Positions 17,777-27,535 of a DNA stretch of 64,000 nt are shown here, piece after piece (positions within the stretch are counted from its first letter, which is position 1; each line of letters starts with the position of its first letter). The DNA is from Hyphomicrobiales bacterium (lineage in GTDB: Bacteria > Pseudomonadota > Alphaproteobacteria > Rhizobiales > Rhizobiaceae). The notes below the pieces were generated by a model that worked only from the letters and a program-made list of their open reading frames with translations, did no database searches and was not told the DNA's origin. Position numbers and translations under genes: made by a program. The stretch is from NCBI GenBank assembly GCA_900472395.1, contig UCHV01000011.1, positions 143,806-207,805 on the forward strand, given 5' to 3'.

Positions 17777-20115
17777 TGGCGGTAACAGACCGCGGGAATA
17801 TCAGACGGCTTTGCATGGCCCTGCTGACAGGCGTGGCCGTGTGCGCAATTGCCATTGCTCCCCCGACTAATTCTTATGCACAGACCCCTGCTCTCGCCCC
17901 CGAGGCTGCCGACGGCGCAAAGATGCTGCTGCGGTCGAACGAGCTTACCTATAATAAAGACGCCCAGAAGGTTACGGCCACTGGCGGCGTCCAGATCTAT
18001 TACAACCGTTACCGCATGGTGGCGCAGCGCGTCGAATACGACCAGGCGACCGGCCGGGTCATGGCCAATGGCGATATCGAGCTGATCGATCCCGATGGCA
18101 ACCGCGTCTATGCCGAACAGCTGGACGTGACCGACGATTTCGGCCAGGGCTTCATCAATTCCCTGCGCGTTGAAACACCCGACAATACCCGCATGGCCGG
18201 CGAAAGCGCCGAGCGCCTGCCGGGCGAACTGATGGTTCTGCACAACGGCGTTTACACCGCCTGTCTGCCTTGCGTCGCCAAGCCCGGCAAGGCACCGTTG
18301 TGGCAGGTCAAGGCGCAGCGCGTTATCCAGAACGGCGAGAAAAAGACGATCCGGCTTGAAAACGCCCGTTTCGAGCTTTTCGGCATGCCGATCGGCTACC
18401 TGCCCTTCATCGAGGTTCCGGATCATACCGTCGAGCGCAAATCGGGCTTCCTGTTCCCGCGCATGAGCATGAAGGACAAGTTCGGCTTCGGCCTGACCGT
18501 GCCCTATTATCACGTGTTTTCGCCGAGCATGGATGCAACGCTTAGCCCGACCTACTACACGCGTCAGGGTCTACTGCTGCAAGGTGAAGTGCGCAATCGC
18601 TTCGAGACCGGCTCGCACATCCTGCGATTCGGCTGGATCGACCAGAAGGATTCCGCTGCTTTCCGGGCCGGCACCGCCGACAGCAACAATGACGAACGTT
18701 TCATGGTCGCCAGCAAAGGCGAGTTCCAGATCAATCCGCGCTGGACCTTTGGCTGGAAGGCCATGGCTCAGACGGACAACAACTTCTCCAATACATACGA
18801 TCTGACTGGCGTGAACGAGGACGTTTACACCAACGAAGTTTACCTGCGCGGCCTTGGCGAGCGCAATTACTTCGACCTGAGCGCCTATTATTTCGACATT
18901 CAGGATCTGGCGGACAATTCCGACACCGAGCGCAAACAGGCGATCGTTTATCCCTCGCTCGATTACCAATACATCGCACCGGAACCGGTGGCTGGCGGTG
19001 AACTTTCGGTCAGGATGAACCTGACGAACATTTCGCGCCGCGCAAGCGACTTCTATCTGGAGCCCGGCAGCAACGTTCCACGCTTTCGTGGTCTGAATGG
19101 CAGCTACAGCCGCTTCACGACCGAAGCGGAATGGAAGCGCACATTTGCTCTCGATAATGGCCTGCTGTTGACGCCGCTCGCCGCTTTGCGTGGTGACATT
19201 GGTCGTCATACCGCGTCTTCGCCTAGTTTCGGCGGCGTTGATTATGCCGGTAATTTTGAGGAATCTGGCGGCGCCTCTCGTTACATGGCCACGCTCGGCA
19301 TCGAAGCGCGTTATCCGATCCTGATGACGACGGAGACGAGCAGCCACGTGATCGAACCGATCGCCCAGCTTTTCGTCCGCAACAACGAGCAGAAGGCCGG
19401 TGGGCTTCCAAACGAAGATGCCCAGAGCATGGTGTACGACGCCAGCAACCTGTTCGAGCGCGACAAGTTCTCCGGCTACGATCGCATCGAAGGTGGCACC
19501 CGCGCCAATGTCGGTCTTCGTTATACCGGCACGTTCGACAACGGCATCGGCCTTCGCGGCATCGCCGGTCAGTCCTATCATCTGGCCGGCAAGAACTCTT
19601 ATGCCAGCGCCGACCTCGTCAATGCCGGTGCCTATTCCGGCCTCGAGACGGATACGTCGGACTATGTAGCCATGGCCGCTATCGATCTGCCGCAGGGCCT
19701 GACCATTGCCGCCCAGGGCCGTTTCGACAATCGCGATTTCGACCTGCAGCGCACCGACGCTTCTGTGAGCTATTCGCAGCCGCGTTTTTCGGCCAGCATG
19801 ATCTATACCCAGATCGAGCCGCAGCCGGATTACGGCGCGACCAAGTCGGGTGAATATCTGCAGTCGGCAGCCAGCGTCCGTGTCAACGAGAACTGGTCCA
19901 TTGCCGGCACGGCCACCTGGGACCTGAAGGATGAAGAAGTCATCCGTCGCGCGCTGGGCTTCACCTACGCAGACGAATGCACCATCTTCACGCTTGCTTA
20001 TAACGACGAGCCGAACAGCACGACGGCAAGCGACTGGGCAATCACCGCGCGTCTGACATTCAGAACGCTCGGCGATATCGAGATCGGCAACACGGATCTC
20101 GACGACACCAATTGA
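17776..20115 (+). CDS. lptD: LPS-assembly outer-membrane protein LptD
   Basis: LptD forms the outer-membrane barrel which, with LptE, inserts LPS into the outer leaflet. The 779-residue protein has a signal peptide ending near SYAQ, an N-terminal OstA/LptA-like jellyroll (LLRSNELTYNKDAQKVTA), then a long C-terminal region of alternating barrel strands. The start is GTG 17776, supported by AGGAGG at 17763-17768; the next ATG at 17815 would cut the signal peptide n-region. It is coupled to lptG by a one-base overlap. A long open frame on the opposite strand is a codon-bias shadow. Confidence 0.95.
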   Translation: MAVTDRGNIRRLCMALLTGVAVCAIAIAPPTNSYAQTPALAPEAADGAKMLLRSNELTYNKDAQKVTATGGVQIYYNRYRMVAQRVEYDQATGRVMANGDIELIDPDGNRVYAEQLDVTDDFGQGFINSLRVETPDNTRMAGESAERLPGELMVLHNGVYTACLPCVAKPGKAPLWQVKAQRVIQNGEKKTIRLENARFELFGMPIGYLPFIEVPDHTVERKSGFLFPRMSMKDKFGFGLTVPYYHVFSPSMDATLSPTYYTRQGLLLQGEVRNRFETGSHILRFGWIDQKDSAAFRAGTADSNNDERFMVASKGEFQINPRWTFGWKAMAQTDNNFSNTYDLTGVNEDVYTNEVYLRGLGERNYFDLSAYYFDIQDLADNSDTERKQAIVYPSLDYQYIAPEPVAGGELSVRMNLTNISRRASDFYLEPGSNVPRFRGLNGSYSRFTTEAEWKRTFALDNGLLLTPLAALRGDIGRHTASSPSFGGVDYAGNFEESGGASRYMATLGIEARYPILMTTETSSHVIEPIAQLFVRNNEQKAGGLPNEDAQSMVYDASNLFERDKFSGYDRIEGGTRANVGLRYTGTFDNGIGLRGIAGQSYHLAGKNSYASADLVNAGAYSGLETDTSDYVAMAAIDLPQGLTIAAQGRFDNRDFDLQRTDASVSYSQPRFSASMIYTQIEPQPDYGATKSGEYLQSAASVRVNENWSIAGTATWDLKDEEVIRRALGFTYADECTIFTLAYNDEPNSTTASDWAITARLTFRTLGDIEIGNTDLDDTN

Positions 20116-20241
20116 TCGCTGAACATGTTCATGCGGCGGAACGTCATTGTTTCGCCGCATGCGTTGTACAATCGGGTGTTTGTTGTGATATGGGGTCGCG
20201 GACGGGTTTGCGGCCCGCATGAGCGTGAAAAGGATGGCAAT

Positions 20242-21189
20242 ATGATCGCTGGTCGAGCCTTGCGGACAACGATGACGGCATTTGCGGTACTGGCGGCATC
20301 AGTCGTTATTGAACCGGCGATGACGACTGCGCAGGCGGCGAGTGAAATTGCCGCCGTGGTCAATAAGGTGCCGATCACCTCCAACGACGTGGCGCGCCGC
20401 GCGGCCTTTCTCCGTCTTCAGCGCGCCAAAGGCGACCTGAAGAAACTGGCCCGCGAACAGTTGATCGATGAAAGCCTGAAGCGTGAAGAAGTCGCTCGCG
20501 TCAAGATGTCGGTCAGCACCGATGACGTCGACCGTTCGTTTGCGCGTTTTGCTGCCAGCAACAAGATGTCGCCGGATCAGATGGGCAAGGTCCTCAATCA
20601 GGCCGGCGTCGGCGTCGAACATTTCAAGTCGTTCATTGCCATTCAGATGAGCTGGCCACGTGTGGTCAACGCCCGTTTTTCCGGCGGCAGAAGCGGCCGC
20701 ATGTCAAATGAGGAACTGGTCAAGCGCATGGCCGAGGGCGGCCAGAAGCCGGTAACCACGGAATATTTCCTGCAGCAGATCATTTTCGTGGTGCCGGAAG
20801 CCAAGCGCAAGTCGATCCTCAACAAGCGCATGGCAGAAGCCAAGGCTTCGCGTTCGAAATTCCCGGGCTGCGAACAGTCCAAGACCTTTGCGGCAACCAT
20901 GCTGGACGTTTCGGTAAAGCCGCTCGGCCGCATCATGTTGCCGGAACTGCCGGCCGACTGGAAACCGCTGATCGAAAAGGCCTCTGGTGGCACGACCGAG
21001 CCGCGCATCACCGAAAAGGGTGTCGAGTTCCTGGCAATCTGCAACCAGCGTCAGGTATCTGACGACGTGGCCGCCGAAGTGGTGTTCCGCGCCGAAGACC
21101 TCGGCAAGGCAGAAAAGACCGGTGAAGATCCGAACGACAAGAAATATGTCGAAGAACTGCGCAGCAAGGCGCAGATTTCCTACCCCTGA
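20242..21189 (+). CDS. surA: SurA-like periplasmic chaperone / peptidyl-prolyl isomerase
   Basis: This 315-residue protein has a signal peptide cleaved near AQA-AS (about residue 33) and a SurA N-terminal chaperone domain (EIAAVVNKVPITSNDV, then KKLAREQLIDESLKRE). A short parvulin-like segment follows, and the protein has a Cys pair (CEQSK, ICNQR). It should escort outer-membrane proteins, LptD included, through the periplasm. ATG 20242 with an upstream AAAGGA is preferred to ATG 20125, which would put 39 non-signal residues before the hydrophobic core. It is smaller than E. coli SurA (428 residues), so only one isomerase-like domain can be present. Confidence 0.88.
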   Translation: MIAGRALRTTMTAFAVLAASVVIEPAMTTAQAASEIAAVVNKVPITSNDVARRAAFLRLQRAKGDLKKLAREQLIDESLKREEVARVKMSVSTDDVDRSFARFAASNKMSPDQMGKVLNQAGVGVEHFKSFIAIQMSWPRVVNARFSGGRSGRMSNEELVKRMAEGGQKPVTTEYFLQQIIFVVPEAKRKSILNKRMAEAKASRSKFPGCEQSKTFAATMLDVSVKPLGRIMLPELPADWKPLIEKASGGTTEPRITEKGVEFLAICNQRQVSDDVAAEVVFRAEDLGKAEKTGEDPNDKKYVEELRSKAQISYP

Positions 21190-21207
21190 TCTCACGGCAG
21201 GCATGAC

Positions 21208-22242
21208 ATGATGCAGATCGATCGCCCTCTCGCACTGACACAGGGCGATCCCGCCGGCATCGGCCCGGATATCGCGCTTGCCGCATGGTCCGGCCGCCGT
21301 GCGAACGGCATCTCTCCTTTTATCTATATCGGCGATCCCGCCGTGCTATCCGCCCGGGCGCGCATGATCGATCTTGACGTGCCCGTGCGCGAGGTCGATG
21401 CGGCTTCCGCTCTTTCCGTTTTCGATGACGCCCTGCCCGTGTTGCCGACCCGCGTCGGCTTCGATGTTGCGGCCGGGCAGCCGCATGTGGCGACGGCCGC
21501 ATCGACGATTTCCGCCATTGAGACAGCCGTCAGGCTGAGCCTGTCAGGCGAAACGGCAGCGGTGGTGACCAATCCGATCGCCAAATCGGTTCTGTACGAA
21601 TCCGGCTTCAAGTTTCCCGGTCATACGGAGTTTCTGGCCGAGCTTGCTCATCGCGCCACCGGCCGTGACATTTTGCCGGTGATGATGTTGGCAGGGCCAA
21701 AACTGCGTGCAATTCCGGTCACCATCCATATTCCGGTAAAGGATGTGCCGACGGCACTGACCCATGACCTGATCGTGGAAACCTGCCGTGTCACCCATGC
21801 CGATCTCAAAAACCGCTTCGGCATAACAAGCCCGCGCCTTGCGATTGCCGGCCTCAACCCGCATGCGGGCGAGGATGGCACGATGGGCATCGAGGACCGC
21901 GATATCATCGCACCAGCAATCGTCGCCCTGCGCAATCAGGGTATCAACGCCTTCGGCCCCCTGCCCGCCGATACGATGTTCCATGACGAAGCGCGCAGCC
22001 GCTACGATGTGGCGATCTGCATGTATCACGATCAGGCACTGATCCCTGCAAAGGCGCTCGGCTTCGACGATTCGGTTAATGTCACGCTGGGCCTGCCCTT
22101 CATCCGCACCTCTCCCGACCATGGCACAGCCTTTGGCCTTGCCGGAAAGGGCATCGCCCGCGAGACCAGCCTGGTCGCCGCCCTCAAACTTGCCGGCGAA
22201 CTTGCCTGTCAGCCGGCCCAGCATTCCGGAAACGTATCCTGA
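21208..22242 (+). CDS. pdxA: 4-hydroxythreonine-4-phosphate dehydrogenase
   Basis: PdxA oxidises 4-phosphohydroxy-L-threonine in the DXP-dependent route to pyridoxal 5'-phosphate. The 344-residue protein shows [13 protein letters not shown] at the N-terminus, the [12 protein letters not shown] and [10 protein letters not shown] segments, and [10 protein letters not shown] and [14 protein letters not shown], which contain the histidine metal ligands. ATG codons at 21208 and 21211 are both possible. It overlaps rsmA at TGATG, keeping the surA-pdxA-rsmA order known from enterobacteria. Confidence 0.96.
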   Translation: MMQIDRPLALTQGDPAGIGPDIALAAWSGRRANGISPFIYIGDPAVLSARARMIDLDVPVREVDAASALSVFDDALPVLPTRVGFDVAAGQPHVATAASTISAIETAVRLSLSGETAAVVTNPIAKSVLYESGFKFPGHTEFLAELAHRATGRDILPVMMLAGPKLRAIPVTIHIPVKDVPTALTHDLIVETCRVTHADLKNRFGITSPRLAIAGLNPHAGEDGTMGIEDRDIIAPAIVALRNQGINAFGPLPADTMFHDEARSRYDVAICMYHDQALIPAKALGFDDSVNVTLGLPFIRTSPDHGTAFGLAGKGIARETSLVAALKLAGELACQPAQHSGNVS

Positions 22243-23081
22243 TGGCCACACTCGACGGCCTGCCGCCTCTTCGCGACGTCATCCAGCGGTTCGATCTCGC
22301 CGCCAAGAAGTCGCTCGGCCAGAACTTTCTCTTCGATCTCAACCTCACCCAGAAGATCGCCCGTTCGGCCGGATCGCTGGACGGCGTTACCGTATTCGAG
22401 GTCGGTCCCGGCCCCGGTGGCCTCACGCGCTCCATCCTGGCGCTTGGAGCCAAGAAGGTGGTAGCGATCGAGCGCGACAGCCGCTGCCTGCCGGCACTTG
22501 CCGAGGTCGGCGATTTTTATCCAGGCAAGCTGGAGGTGATCGAAGGTGACGCGCTGCAGACCGACTTTGCCGCTCTCGCAGCCGAAAAAGCGGATGGCGG
22601 GCCGGTAAAGATCATCGCCAATCTGCCCTATAACGTCGGTACGCAATTGCTGGTCAACTGGCTGGTGCCCAATGAATGGCCGCCTTTCTGGCAATCCTTG
22701 ACGCTGATGTTCCAGAAGGAAGTCGGCCAGCGCATCGTCGCGCAGGAAAACGACAATCATTATGGCCGCCTCGGCGTTCTGGCAGGCTGGCGGGCGGATT
22801 CGCATATGGTGTTCGATGTGCCGGCATCGGCCTTCTCGCCGCCTCCGAAGGTGACGTCCACCGTTGTCCACCTGACGCCGAAGTCTCAACCGCTGCCTTG
22901 CGATCTCGCCAGACTGGAGCGCGTCACCCAAGCCGCCTTCGGCCAGCGTCGCAAGATGTTGCGCCAGAGCGTCAAACCCCTTGGTGGTGAAGCACTGTTG
23001 GCGAAGGCGGGGATCGACCCGCAGCGACGTGCCGAAACGCTTTCGGTGGAAGAATTCGTGACCCTGGCGAACAGTCTCTGA
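22242..23081 (+). CDS. rsmA: 16S rRNA dimethyladenosine transferase
   Basis: RsmA (KsgA) dimethylates two adjacent adenines in helix 45 of 16S rRNA late in small-subunit assembly. The 279-residue protein has KKSLGQNFL, the SAM-binding VGPGPGGLT loop, and the catalytic motif NLPYNVGT, plus the C-terminal helical domain ([13 protein letters not shown]). It begins inside the pdxA stop codon and ends at a hairpin terminator. Confidence 0.96.
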   Translation: MATLDGLPPLRDVIQRFDLAAKKSLGQNFLFDLNLTQKIARSAGSLDGVTVFEVGPGPGGLTRSILALGAKKVVAIERDSRCLPALAEVGDFYPGKLEVIEGDALQTDFAALAAEKADGGPVKIIANLPYNVGTQLLVNWLVPNEWPPFWQSLTLMFQKEVGQRIVAQENDNHYGRLGVLAGWRADSHMVFDVPASAFSPPPKVTSTVVHLTPKSQPLPCDLARLERVTQAAFGQRRKMLRQSVKPLGGEALLAKAGIDPQRRAETLSVEEFVTLANSL

Positions 23082-23115
23082 GAGGAGACCGGCTTATGTC
23101 TCCGGTCCTCTTTCT
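23081..23115 (+). terminator. terminator after rsmA
   Basis: AGAGGA-GA-CCGG (23081-23092) can pair with CCGGTCCTCT (23102-23111) as a 10-bp stem with a two-base bulge, followed by TTC. It would end the lpt-surA-pdxA-rsmA operon. Confidence 0.5.
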
Positions 23116-23154
23116 AAAAAACACGGCGGTATTCTCAAAAAAATTCCGCTCGCA

Positions 23155-23181
23155 TGTCACATCGGCAAAAGCCCGCTCGTC
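23155..23181 (+). promoter_or_regulatory. ECF41-type sigma promoter
   Basis: TGTCACA (23155-23161), a 16-bp spacer, and CGTC (23178-23181) exactly match the promoter reported for ECF41 sigma factors (TGTCACA-N16-CGTC). It lies 34 bp before the carboxymuconolactone decarboxylase start, with the ECF41 gene next in line, implying autoregulation. Confidence 0.85.
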
Positions 23182-23214
23182 ATGATGTCGTAACCCAACA
23201 GAAGGATACGATCC

Positions 23215-23667
23215 ATGACTGCCAAGTTTGATGTTTTTGCCGCCGCCCCCGCCTTGATGAAGAAGTGGATGGCCGTGTCGCTCGATGCCGCCGCCAGCCT
23301 TGAGCCGACGCTCATCGAACTCGTGAAGATCCGCTCCTCGCAGATCAATGCCTGCGCCAACTGCATTAACATGCACACGGTGGAAGCCCGCGCCAAGGGC
23401 GAGACCGAGCAGCGCATCTACCTGCTTTCCGCGTGGCGGGAAGCCCGTTGCTATTCCGATCGCGAACGGGCTGCGCTAGGCTGGACAGAAGCGCTGACAC
23501 GTCTTTCGCAAGGCCATTCCCATGCCGAGGCATATGCAGCGCTTGCCGCCCAGTTCACGGAGGAGGAACAGGTGAAACTGACCCTGATGATCAATGTCAT
23601 CAATGGCTGGAACCGGCTGGCCGTCGGCTTCGACCTTTGGATTGAGCCTGCGGCACAGGCTGCCTGA
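23215..23667 (+). CDS. carboxymuconolactone decarboxylase / AhpD-family protein
   Basis: This 150-residue AhpD-fold protein has the redox motif Cys47-x2-Cys50 with His54 (ACANCINMH), as in alkylhydroperoxidase-like members. It probably acts as a small antioxidant or quinone/lactone-modifying enzyme, and the true substrate is unknown. A clear AGAAGGAT ribosome site precedes the ATG. Its stop overlaps the sigma factor ATG (TGATGG). Genes of this family are the standard targets of ECF41 sigma factors, together with oxidoreductases and epimerases. Confidence 0.9.
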   Translation: MTAKFDVFAAAPALMKKWMAVSLDAAASLEPTLIELVKIRSSQINACANCINMHTVEARAKGETEQRIYLLSAWREARCYSDRERAALGWTEALTRLSQGHSHAEAYAALAAQFTEEEQVKLTLMINVINGWNRLAVGFDLWIEPAAQAA

Positions 23668-24539
23668 TGGAAACGCCCGGCCCTCATTCCACTCCAGACA
23701 ACGCGGCAGCAAGTTTCGACCCGCTGCGGCCAAAACTCATCCGCGTCGCCTACCGCATGCTTGGTTCGGTGGCCGATGCAGAAGACATGGTGCAGGAGGC
23801 CTTCATCCGCTGGATGACGGCTGACCGCCGGGCGGTGCTCGAGCCGGAAGCCTTTCTGCGCCGGACGGTCACCCGGCTTTGCCTCGACCAGCTGAAATCG
23901 GCCCGCCACAGCCGTGAGACCTATGTCGGTCCCTGGCTGCCCGATCCGATTGTCGAGGAAGAAGAGGAGCCGGAGGACGTCACACTTCCGCTGATGCTGG
24001 CGCTGGAACGCCTCTCCCCGCTCGAGCGGGCAGCGTTCCTGCTGCACGATGTCTTCGGCCTGACTTTCGAGGAGGTCGCGGTCACGATCGAGCGGGACGC
24101 TGCCGCTTGCCGGCAACTGGCGACCCGCGCTCGCGCCCATGTGCGCGATGCCCGCAGCCGTTTTCAGGTGGATAAGGTTCGCGGCATGGAACTGGCTCAA
24201 GCCTTCTTTACCGCCTCGCGCACGGGAGACATGAAGGCGCTGGGCGCGATGCTTGCGGCGGATGTCAGCCTGCATTCGGATGGTGGCGGCAAGCGTCATG
24301 CGGCCCTCGCGCCCGTCATCGGTTTCGAGGACGTGTTTACGCTGCATCGCAACCTTTCGGCCCTGTTCGAGAAGCACGGCTCGACGCTCGTCCGCACCGG
24401 CCTCATCAATGGCCTGCCGGGTTTCGTTACCCGCGAGGCCGATGGCGTGTTGCAGACGACGGCGCTCGATATCAGCGACGGCAGGATCACCGCCATCTAT
24501 GTGGTTCGCAATCCGGACAAGCTGCGGCATTTGAATTGA
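23667..24539 (+). CDS. ECF41-family RNA polymerase sigma factor
   Basis: This 290-residue extracytoplasmic-function sigma factor has sigma-2 (AYRMLGSVADAEDMVQEAF) and sigma-4 (LSPLERAAFLLHDVFGLT) regions, followed by a SnoaL-like C-terminal domain of about 110 residues. ECF41 hallmarks are present: WLPDP between the sigma regions (90-94), DGGGK (205-209) and the C-terminal NPDKL (282-286). In this family the C-terminal domain replaces a separate anti-sigma factor and modulates activity. There is no anti-sigma gene nearby, in agreement. It is cotranscribed with the AhpD-like gene and ends at a strong terminator. Confidence 0.93.
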   Translation: METPGPHSTPDNAAASFDPLRPKLIRVAYRMLGSVADAEDMVQEAFIRWMTADRRAVLEPEAFLRRTVTRLCLDQLKSARHSRETYVGPWLPDPIVEEEEEPEDVTLPLMLALERLSPLERAAFLLHDVFGLTFEEVAVTIERDAAACRQLATRARAHVRDARSRFQVDKVRGMELAQAFFTASRTGDMKALGAMLAADVSLHSDGGGKRHAALAPVIGFEDVFTLHRNLSALFEKHGSTLVRTGLINGLPGFVTREADGVLQTTALDISDGRITAIYVVRNPDKLRHLN

Positions 24540-24545
24540 ACGAAA

Positions 24546-24578
24546 AGGCCCGAAAACCAGCATGCGGTTTTCGGGCCT
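24546..24578. terminator. bidirectional terminator (ECF41 / gmk)
   Basis: A 13-bp perfect stem (24546-24558 with 24566-24578) and a 7-nt loop lie between convergent genes. T- and A-rich flanks sit on both sides. Confidence 0.9.
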
Positions 24579-24609
24579 ATTTTCAATCTGTAACGAAGCG
24601 CTGCAGCTT

Positions 24610-25272
24610 TTAGAGCACAGGCTCTTCCGTCAGCAGATCGCCGACGAAATCGAACAGGCCGTGGCGGCGGTCGCGGCGGACTCGTTCGGCATTGACGATG
24701 CAGCTGACATTGCGAAACGCTTCGTCGAGATCGTCGTTGACGATGACGTAATCATATTCCCGCCAGCGTTCGATTTCGGCGCGCGAATTGAGAAGGCGGG
24801 TGCGGATGACCTCTTCCGAATCCTCAGCCCGGCGGTGCAGGCGGGATTGCAGTTCGGTCATGCTCGGCGGCAGGACAAAGATCGAAACGATGTCCGCCTT
24901 CATCTTTTCCTGAAGCTGCAATGCGCCCTGCCAGTCGATGTCGAACAGCATGTCGCGCCCTTCACCCATGGCTTTTTCCACAGGCTCGCGCGGAGTTCCG
25001 TAGAAATTTCCGTGGACTTCCGCCCATTCCAGCAGTTCGCCATTGTCGCGCATGCGCTCGAACTGCGGGATCGTGATGAAATGATAGTGCTTGCCGGCAA
25101 TCTCACTGGGGCGCTTGGCCCGCGTGGTCACGCTGATCGATATTTCGAGGCTGTGGTCATCGCGAAGCAGGTTGCCGGCGATGGTCGACTTGCCGGCACC
25201 TGACGGCGAAGACAGGACAAGCATAAGGCCACGTCGGGCGATTTTTGCGGGGTTGGACGGGGCCGGACTCAT
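24610..25272 (-). CDS. gmk: guanylate kinase
   Basis: Gmk phosphorylates GMP to GDP. The 220-residue protein has the P-loop SPSGAGKST (22-30), the GMP-binding region (ARSE-like [15 protein letters not shown], then [13 protein letters not shown]) and the lid with [11 protein letters not shown]. It is the last gene of a minus-strand run mltG-yicC-gmk, 4 bp after yicC, an order conserved in alphaproteobacteria. Confidence 0.97.
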   Translation of the reverse strand: MSPAPSNPAKIARRGLMLVLSSPSGAGKSTIAGNLLRDDHSLEISISVTTRAKRPSEIAGKHYHFITIPQFERMRDNGELLEWAEVHGNFYGTPREPVEKAMGEGRDMLFDIDWQGALQLQEKMKADIVSIFVLPPSMTELQSRLHRRAEDSEEVIRTRLLNSRAEIERWREYDYVIVNDDLDEAFRNVSCIVNAERVRRDRRHGLFDFVGDLLTEEPVL

Positions 25273-25276
25273 ATCA

Positions 25277-26164
25277 TCACTCCAGATTCTGAACCTGTTC
25301 GCGGAACTGGTCGATGACGACCTTCAACTCGATGCCGGCAGCCGTGACGGCGGCCGAATTCGATTTCGAACAGATGGTATTCGATTCCCGGTTAAATTCC
25401 TGTGCAAGGAAATCCAGGCGACGGCCGACAGGGCCGCCCTTGTTCAACAATTCGGTCGCTGCGACCACATGCGCATGCAGCCGGTCGATTTCCTCGCGCA
25501 GATCCGCCTTGGTGGCGAGGATCGCCGCTTCGGAATAAAGCCGGTCCCGATCCAGCGAGGATGCGCCTTCCATCAGCGTTGCAACCTGAAGAGCAAGCTT
25601 GCGGGCGATTTCGTCGGGGCTGCGCGACGGATCGGCTTCCACCGTCTTCGTCAGCGTCGATATGGTGTTGACGTGATCCTGCAGTACGCCACCGATGGAA
25701 GCTCCCTCGCTCACACGCATTGCAGTCAACGCATCGAGCGCGATATCGAGGCCCGCCATGATCTCGCGGTCGAGTGCCTCCGACGCATCGGCCCCCTCTT
25801 CCGCCTCGCGGATATCGACAAGACCGCGGATGGACATCAGCGTGTCGAGGCGCAGCGGCGACGGATCGACGAGGTCGCCGAGTTCGGCGCGCAGTCCCAG
25901 AATGGCGTTGAGCGCATCGCGGTTCAGCACCGCCTCCACCTTTGCCTCGGCGACGGTGATCGACAGATTGGCCTGGATGTTGCCACGGCTGAAGCGAACC
26001 GGCACAGCAGCCCGTACAGGCACTTCCAGACGCTCGAAACCTGCAGGCAGACGCAGGCGCAGATCGAGGCCCTTGCCGTTCACAGAGCGCAATTCCCAGG
26101 CCCAGCGGGTGCGACCGCTGGTGCCTTCGCTGCGTGCGAAACCCGTCATCGACTGCAGGCTCAT
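25277..26164 (-). CDS. YicC/YloC family endoribonuclease
   Basis: The 295-residue protein has the YicC N-terminal domain ([25 protein letters not shown]) and the C-terminal DUF1732 domain with EIDRLHAHV and [19 protein letters not shown] sequence (here [15 protein letters not shown]). Members have been described as endoribonucleases influencing small RNAs. The detailed role in rhizobia is unknown. It lies between mltG (39 bp upstream) and gmk (4 bp downstream). Confidence 0.93.
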   Translation of the reverse strand: MSLQSMTGFARSEGTSGRTRWAWELRSVNGKGLDLRLRLPAGFERLEVPVRAAVPVRFSRGNIQANLSITVAEAKVEAVLNRDALNAILGLRAELGDLVDPSPLRLDTLMSIRGLVDIREAEEGADASEALDREIMAGLDIALDALTAMRVSEGASIGGVLQDHVNTISTLTKTVEADPSRSPDEIARKLALQVATLMEGASSLDRDRLYSEAAILATKADLREEIDRLHAHVVAATELLNKGGPVGRRLDFLAQEFNRESNTICSKSNSAAVTAAGIELKVVIDQFREQVQNLE

Positions 26165-26203
26165 GCTACGCCTGACCTTTCCTGAAGCGCCGGAAAACCG
26201 ACC

Positions 26204-27427
26204 TTAGTTGTTTTTCGGCGCCTTTTCGGCATCGGATCCGTCCGGCTGACCATCGACAAGCTCGTCGGTCTGGGCGCCATTGGCGCGCTCCGCCCGGATC
26301 TGACGCCAGCGACGGACATTGGCGTTGTGATCTTCCAGCGTCTGGGCGAACACATGGCCACCGGTGCCATCGGCCACGAAATAAAGATCGCGGGTTCGCC
26401 ACGGATTGGCGACGGCCTCAAGGGCGGCGCGCCCCGGATTGGCGATCGGCGTCGGCGGCAGGCCCTTGATGTGATAGGTGTTGTAAGGCGTTTCCTTGTC
26501 GATATCCGAACGGTAGATCGGACGATCGGCAGGCCGCCCGGCACCACCGAACAGACCGTAGAGGATGGTCGGATCGGACTGAAGGCGCATGCCACGATTG
26601 AGCCGGTTGATGAAGACCGAGGCAACATGGGCGCGCTCGTCATCCTTGCCGGTTTCCTTCTCGACGATCGAGGCGAGCGTCACGAATTCCTGCTTGGTCT
26701 TGACGGGCAGGTCGGCGTCACGCTTTTCCCAGATCTGGTCGATCAGACGTTCCTGCGCAACACGCATCTGCGACATGATCTCTGTACGCTTCGTACCGCG
26801 AGAGAACTTGTAGGTATCCGGGCGCAGCGAACCTTCCGGCGGCTGTTCCTGCGGCAGTTCGCCTTCGAGGATCTGGTCCTCCATCAGGCGCTTCATCATC
26901 TGCTGCACGGTCAAGCCTTCGGGCAGGGATACCGAATAAAGGATCGACTTGCCGGACTCCAAGATCTGCATGACGTCCTTCATGGACGCATTCGCCTTGA
27001 TCTCGTATTCACCGGCTTTCAGCGTCTTGCCGCCTTCCAGATAGGTTGGCGTAACGTATTTGAAAATGCGGGCGTCGGAAATGATGCCGTTGCGCTCGAG
27101 ACTATCGGCAATGGCGTTGACGCCGGAGCCTTCGCGCACGATGAAATGCGTGTTGGTTTCCAGCGGGCCCGGCTCGGAATAGCTGGTCATGACATAATAG
27201 AAGCCGCCGGCGCCGATGATGCAGGCTGCGACGACCATGGTCATGACGAAGTTGAGGAAGATCACCAGCTGGCTGCGCGCCTTCTTCGATCGCTTCGGCG
27301 GATCGGGCACACGTTCAGGCTTCAGCGCCTCGTTGGGCGACTTCGGAATGATCGGGCCTTTTCCAGTGCCATATGCTCCGCGATCGGAGGGCATTTCGCT
27401 GCTATTGTTGGTGTCGCTCACCGGCAC
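26204..27427 (-). CDS. mltG: endolytic murein transglycosylase MltG
   Basis: MltG cuts nascent glycan strands in the periplasm and is thought to release or terminate chains made by the synthases. The 407-residue protein has a cytoplasmic tail of about 50 residues rich in Pro/Lys, one membrane segment (about 52-78), a LysM-like region, and the YceG catalytic domain with Glu256 in SIVEKETG and the INRLNRGMRLQSDPT motif. The longer cytoplasmic tail compared with E. coli is common in rhizobia. It lies 108 bp downstream of fabF on the same strand. Confidence 0.95.
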   Translation of the reverse strand: MPVSDTNNSSEMPSDRGAYGTGKGPIIPKSPNEALKPERVPDPPKRSKKARSQLVIFLNFVMTMVVAACIIGAGGFYYVMTSYSEPGPLETNTHFIVREGSGVNAIADSLERNGIISDARIFKYVTPTYLEGGKTLKAGEYEIKANASMKDVMQILESGKSILYSVSLPEGLTVQQMMKRLMEDQILEGELPQEQPPEGSLRPDTYKFSRGTKRTEIMSQMRVAQERLIDQIWEKRDADLPVKTKQEFVTLASIVEKETGKDDERAHVASVFINRLNRGMRLQSDPTILYGLFGGAGRPADRPIYRSDIDKETPYNTYHIKGLPPTPIANPGRAALEAVANPWRTRDLYFVADGTGGHVFAQTLEDHNANVRRWRQIRAERANGAQTDELVDGQPDGSDAEKAPKNN

Positions 27428-27535
27428 TCCCTTCTGAGTTCAGAAACATTGCCGGGTGTGACCCGGCAATGCGGCAAAAACAGGTTCAGAAGACAAGCCC
27501 TGAGCAGTGGACCCGTCTAGTTGACAGCCTTGTTA

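Noticed and set aside
18571..20220. 549-codon open frame on the minus strand opposite lptD
   Set aside because: It lies wholly opposite a well-supported lptD and gives a low-complexity Arg/Gly/Ala sequence. High-GC codon bias explains it.
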